Made by a program: the position numbers and the translations under genes
In this document: positions 61,097 through 64,000 of the stretch, piece by piece
Position numbering within the stretch: the stretch's first letter is position 1
Layout of the letters: each line of letters starts with the position of its first letter
Notes under the pieces: model-generated
Told to the model about the DNA's origin: nothing
Databases searched by the model: none
What the model saw: the letters and a program-made list of their open reading frames with translations, nothing else
Assembly: GCA_963829725.1 (NCBI GenBank)
Contig: CAWHJW010000021.1
Span: 248,001 to 312,000 of the forward strand
Reading direction: 5' to 3'
DNA: 64,000 nucleotides
DNA from: RYN-230 sp963829725
GTDB lineage: Bacteria; Actinomycetota; Actinomycetes; Streptosporangiales; Streptosporangiaceae

Positions 61097-61278
61097 TGTG
61101 GACAGCTTGTGCAGACACGCCGCCGAGACTGTGCGCAGGCTGGGGACAGGGCTGGGGACAGTGATCCACAATGGCCGGTCAGCGCCGCTACTGCCTGCAG
61201 AAACGTGGTCCACCGGGTGTGTGCGGAAAAAACCTGGGAGGCTGCTGGCCGTCCACATCGCAGCGGAAGTTATCCACA
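61097..61278. promoter_or_regulatory. Cluster of DnaA-box-like sites upstream of dnaB
   Basis: TTATCCACA (61270-61278) is a perfect DnaA box. TGATCCACA (61162-61170) and TGTGGACAG (61097-61105, reverse of CTGTCCACA) differ by one base from common DnaA boxes, and CCGTCCACA (61249-61257) by two. The cluster lies in the approximately 400-bp space between the dnaB start and a small gene. It may allow DnaA to regulate dnaB, or be part of an origin-proximal DnaA-titration site; there is no AT-rich unwinding region that would argue for oriC itself. Confidence 0.45.
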
Positions 61279-61366
61279 CACGGAACGTGACGTCGACCGT
61301 CAACGGGACCCGGGCGGCGTGCCTAAACTCCGGCGGTCACAGCGTCACTACCCCTAGGATTCGAGC

Positions 61367-61567
61367 ATGTGTTCGACGCCAGACCCCCGGCTTGACCGCA
61401 TCGGGACCGCCATCGACGAGATCGGCGAGCTGGCCGCCCAAGCGGCGGCGGCCGGCGCCGACGGCACGGGCACGCTGGCCGGGCGTCTCGCGGAGGTGTG
61501 GGCCATGGTCGCCGACGTTGACCCGGGGCTGGCCCGGCGCCTGCCGGGCTACACCGCAGCCGACTGA
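61367..61567 (+). CDS. Small hypothetical protein, 66 aa
   Basis: MCSTPDPRLDRIGTAIDEIG then ELAAQAAAAGADGTGTLAGR and a tail with AEVWAMVADVDPGLARRLPG. It is a helical, Ala-rich protein with no recognised family. A terminator hairpin follows the stop by 20 bases. There is no strong ribosome site, so the call is moderate. Confidence 0.5.
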   Translation: MCSTPDPRLDRIGTAIDEIGELAAQAAAAGADGTGTLAGRLAEVWAMVADVDPGLARRLPGYTAAD

Positions 61568-61587
61568 GCATCGCGGGCAGCACGGCA

Positions 61588-61618
61588 GCGGTGGCCGCCC
61601 AGGCCGGGCGGCCACCGC
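61588..61618. terminator. 13-bp stem, bidirectional terminator
   Basis: gcggtggccgccc / gggcggccaccgc pair perfectly around a five-base loop, between a plus-strand small gene and the 3' end of the minus-strand rplI operon. It could end both. Confidence 0.75.
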
Positions 61619-61690
61619 GTCAGCCGACTGAGGGCACCGCACCCGGCCCCGGTCAGCAGGCGGATGCGGGGTGATGCCGCGGGCCTCCGG

Positions 61691-62152
61691 TCAGGAGGCG
61701 GCGACCTCGACGTCCAGCGTGGCGTTCACCTCGGGGTGCAGCCGGACGGTGACCTGATGCGAGCCGACGGTCCGGATCGGGGTGGCGACCTCGATCCTCC
61801 GCCGGTCCAGTTCCGGGCCACCGGCGGCGCGGACCGCATCGGCGATGTCCGACGGGCTGACCGAGCCGAACAGCCGACCCGACGCCCCGGCCCGCACCCG
61901 CAGCCGGACGGTCGTCCCCGAGAGCCTCTTGGCGGCCTCCCGCGCGTCGTCCAGGCCGCGGATGTCCCGGGCCGCGCGGGCCCGCTTGATCAGCTCGATC
62001 TGCTTCTCGGCACCGCGGGTCCAGCGCATGGCCAGCCCCCGGGGCACGAGGTAGTTGCGGCCATAGCCGCCGGCCACCTCCACCACGTCACCGGGGCCGC
62101 CGAGGCCGGTGACCTCGTTGGTGAGGATCAGCTTCATCGGTGTGCGACTCAT
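61691..62152 (-). CDS. rplI: 50S ribosomal protein L9
   Basis: 153 residues from ATG 62152, which has GGAGGG about ten bases upstream; an internal ATG at 62137 gives the canonical MKLILTNEV start and is an alternative. Motifs: GGYGRNYLVPRGLAMRWTRG, then the helix EKQIELIKRARAARDIRGLD and the C-terminal domain RLFGSVSPSDIADAVRAAGG with SHQVTVRLHPEVNATLDVEV. It is the last gene of the rpsF-ssb-rpsR-rplI operon. Confidence 0.97.
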   Translation of the reverse strand: MSRTPMKLILTNEVTGLGGPGDVVEVAGGYGRNYLVPRGLAMRWTRGAEKQIELIKRARAARDIRGLDDAREAAKRLSGTTVRLRVRAGASGRLFGSVSPSDIADAVRAAGGPELDRRRIEVATPIRTVGSHQVTVRLHPEVNATLDVEVAAS

Positions 62153-62171
62153 CGGTATCCGGCCCTCCCGG

Positions 62172-62408
62172 TCAGCGTGCCGTGCTGGTGTACGGCAGCA
62201 GCGCCATCTCGCGGGCGTTCTTGATCGCCTTGGCGACATCGCGCTGATGCTGCGTGCAGTTCCCGGTGACCCGCCGGGCCCGGATCTTGCCGCGGTCGGA
62301 GATGAACTTCCGGAGCAGTCCTGTGTCCTTGTAGTTGACGTAGGAGATCTTCTCCTGGCAGAACAGGCAGACTTTCTTCCGGGGCTTGCGAATGGGTGCT
62401 TTCGCCAT
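62172..62408 (-). CDS. rpsR: 30S ribosomal protein S18
   Basis: 78 residues. KVCLFCQEKISYVNYKDTGL contains the CxxC of the zinc-binding (C+) form, and LRKFISDRGKIRARRVTGNC then TQHQRDVAKAIKNAREMALL complete the S18 fold with a third Cys. ATG 62408 has GAGGAG upstream; a frame extension to 62423 is unlikely. A C+ S18 suggests that a zinc-free paralogue may exist elsewhere. Confidence 0.97.
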   Translation of the reverse strand: MAKAPIRKPRKKVCLFCQEKISYVNYKDTGLLRKFISDRGKIRARRVTGNCTQHQRDVAKAIKNAREMALLPYTSTAR

Positions 62409-62523
62409 CGTGGTGCTCCTCAACAGAGCCCCGCATCGCGCGGGGATGGTCGTCTCGTTAGTTATCGGTCAGTGCCTGGCCCGGCATCCGGGCTCCGGCC
62501 CGGCCGGCCTGCGGCCGCCCGGC

Positions 62524-63117
62524 TCAGAACGGCGGTTCGTCGGAGGCGCCCTCGCCGAAGCCGCCCGCGTCGTTGGCCCAGGGGTCGTCGTTGGCCCGGC
62601 CGCCGCCGGATGACCCGCCGGATGACCCGCCGAACCCGCCAGAGCCGCCCGACCCGCCCTGGCCGCCGCCGAACCCGCCGCCACCTCCGGCACCACCGCC
62701 GGCACCACCGCCGCCGCCCGCGCCGCCGAACCCGCCGCCACCACCGCCGGAGCGGTTGGACCGGCTTACCTTGGCGGAGGCGGTACGCAGGGACGGCCCG
62801 ACGTCGTCCACCTCGACCTCGAAGACGGTCCGCTTCTCGCCCTCGCGGGTCTCATACGAGCGCTGGTGCAGCCGCCCCATGACGACCACCCGCATGCCGC
62901 GCTGCAGGCTCTCGGCCACGTTCTCCGCGGCCTGGCGCCATACATTGCAGGTGAGGAAGAGGCTGTCGCCGTCCTTCCACTCGTTCGACTGCCGGTCGAA
63001 GGTGCGCGGGGTGGAGGCGACGCGGAAGTTGGCCACCGCCACACCAGTCGGTGTGTACCGGAGTTCCGGGTCGCTGACCAGGTTGCCTACGACCGTGATC
63101 TGGGTATCGCCTGCCAT
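62524..63117 (-). CDS. ssb: Single-stranded DNA-binding protein
   Basis: 197 residues. The OB-fold appears in TQITVVGNLVSDPELRYTPT, VAVANFRVASTPRTFDRQSN, FLTCNVWRQAAENVAESLQR and MGRLHQRSYETREGEKRTVF. A Gly-rich linker of about 70 residues leads to the acidic tip DEPPF, which recruits partner proteins. ATG 63117 is chosen for the GGGAG seven bases upstream. Confidence 0.97.
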   Translation of the reverse strand: MAGDTQITVVGNLVSDPELRYTPTGVAVANFRVASTPRTFDRQSNEWKDGDSLFLTCNVWRQAAENVAESLQRGMRVVVMGRLHQRSYETREGEKRTVFEVEVDDVGPSLRTASAKVSRSNRSGGGGGGFGGAGGGGGAGGGAGGGGGFGGGQGGSGGSGGFGGSSGGSSGGGRANDDPWANDAGGFGEGASDEPPF

Positions 63118-63175
63118 CGGGTTACTCCCGGTCATTCGGGGATGGGTCGGGGGGAGCGGCGCGCGGGCGCCAGCG

Positions 63176-63466
63176 TCAGTGCTGTTCGGGGCGCAGGATC
63201 TTGGTCCGCAGCACGGCCTCGTTCAGGCTGAGCTGACGGTCCAGTTCGTGGACCGCATCCGGCTCCGCGACCATGTCGATGACCGCGTAGATGCCGTCGG
63301 ACTTCTTCTCGATCTCGTAGGCGAGCCAGCGCCGGCCCCAGACATCGATCTTGTCGACGCTGCCGCCCTCGGTGGTGACCACCGAGAGGAACTGGTCGAG
63401 CGAGGGCTGGACGGTCTGCTCTTCGAGGGCGGGATCGAGGATGATCATCATCTCGTAGCGGCGCAT
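63176..63466 (-). CDS. rpsF: 30S ribosomal protein S6
   Basis: 96 residues. MRRYEMMIILDPALEEQTVQ, LDQFLSVVTTEGGSVDKIDV, WGRRWLAYEIEKKSDGIYAV and LDRQLSLNEAVLRTKILRPE are standard S6. ATG 63466 has GGAGG eleven bases upstream. It leads the ssb operon. Confidence 0.97.
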   Translation of the reverse strand: MRRYEMMIILDPALEEQTVQPSLDQFLSVVTTEGGSVDKIDVWGRRWLAYEIEKKSDGIYAVIDMVAEPDAVHELDRQLSLNEAVLRTKILRPEQH

Positions 63467-63647
63467 GAAGAAAACATGCCTCCTCTGGACTGATGCGGCC
63501 ACGGTCTCTCCGTGGCAGGAGGGGCTGGCCGGGCGGGACGGCGAGGAAGCCGGCAGCGCGGGCAGCTGATTCAGCCTACCAGGGCTGGCCTGCAGCCCGG
63601 CTCAGGATTCCGGCGCGGCGGTGGCGGGCATAAGGGGTGGAGGACCC

Positions 63648-64000
63648 GTGACCGGACCGCTGTCCGAGGGGGTGGCAACGATGCCCGACGCCGCCGGAGC
63701 CCACCTGTCCCAGGTCACCACGACCCGGGCTCACCTCAGGCTCCCGCGCCTCACGCTGAACACCGACGGCCGGCGACACCCGGTGGAGAACACGCTCGCC
63801 GTCTTCACCCTGCTCGCTGGCCTGATCGCGCTGATCGCGGGCATCCTGGCGAACTACCAGGTGACCGCGGCGTGGGCGCATGTGATTGCGAGCTGGCTGG
63901 GCCTGGCCGCACTCGTCATCGGCCTGTACAGCCAGCTCGTCTCGGCGACCCGGGAAGAGCGGATGGTCATCGTGAGCGGACTGGTCACGGCCTTCGTGGG
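63648..64000 (+). CDS. Integral membrane protein, 3' end outside window
   Basis: GTG 63648 has GGAGG five bases upstream and is preferred over ATG 63681. After a soluble lead (LRLPRLTLNTDGRRHPVENT) come membrane segments LAVFTLLAGLIALIAGILAN, VIASWLGLAALVIGLYSQLV and the start of a third at MVIVSGLVTAFVG. It is divergent from rpsF. No function can be assigned. Confidence 0.75.
   Translation, partial: MTGPLSEGVATMPDAAGAHLSQVTTTRAHLRLPRLTLNTDGRRHPVENTLAVFTLLAGLIALIAGILANYQVTAAWAHVIASWLGLAALVIGLYSQLVSATREERMVIVSGLVTAFV

Noticed and set aside
61097..61278. Chromosomal origin oriC
   Set aside because: Too few DnaA boxes, no AT-rich unwinding element, and dnaA, dnaN and rpmH are not adjacent.

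Overview
The window comes from a very GC-rich actinomycete chromosome. The evidence is pervasive GC3, GTG starts, many four-base ATGA/GTGA gene overlaps, coenzyme-F420-type luciferase-like oxidoreductases, a SigK/RskA pair, a SARP-type regulator fragment, paired small membrane proteins of a streptomycete-like type, and the actinobacterial order rpsF-ssb-rpsR-rplI beside dnaB. A Streptosporangiales-like organism would fit, but I cannot fix the genus from sequence alone. The dnaB/rpsF cluster at the right end suggests the replication-origin side of the chromosome.

Layout. 0-5 kb: a partial beta-propeller gene and two large polytopic membrane proteins (glycosyltransferase-like and DUF2079-like). 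5-9 kb: a decayed SMP-30 gene and a hydroxyquinol-type aromatic ring-cleavage operon. Its dioxygenase and maleylacetate reductase are intact, but its FAD oxidoreductase and LysR regulator are broken. 9-17 kb: SPFH protein, ribbon-helix-helix protein, a superfamily II helicase, broken SDR and hydrolase genes, two small membrane proteins and a frameshifted recQ. 17-24 kb: a redox block of two LLM oxidoreductases, an MBL-fold hydrolase, a hemerythrin, a MarR regulator and an aldo/keto reductase. It ends in a DyP peroxidase that carries an encapsulin-targeting tail and the encapsulin shell gene. 24-32 kb: a MazEF-like toxin pair, a cytochrome-b-like membrane protein, a two-component system, a LysM/lytic transglycosylase secreted protein, SigK/anti-SigK, and a frameshifted sedolisin. 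32-46 kb: gluconokinase, Smr protein, holin-like protein, SMP-30 lactonase, an arginine/agmatine-type operon (quinone reductase, agmatinase family, nitrilase), STAS and MarR proteins, an MMPL exporter, a TetR/VOC pair with two clear operators, a secreted beta-helix protein and a STAS-PAS signalling protein. 46.5-53 kb: accessory region with a truncated TetR, a C5 DNA methyltransferase, an integrase C-terminal remnant, tRNA-Arg(ACG), an intact tyrosine integrase and a series of gene fragments. 53-64 kb: PfkB kinase, an ECF41/SigJ-type sigma factor with its NAD(P)-binding partner, AKR/XRE pair, an intein-split dnaB, and the rpsF-ssb-rpsR-rplI operon.

Two systems stand out. One is the DyP-encapsulin nanocompartment at the end of the redox block. 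The other is a class-3-type intein with homing-endonuclease motifs inserted in the Walker A loop of DnaB. A third feature is the number of broken genes. About ten genes are interrupted by what look like single-base frameshifts, and about eight more survive only as N- or C-terminal stumps. The stumps indicate real decay; the single-base shifts may be partly assembly indels in GC-rich runs.
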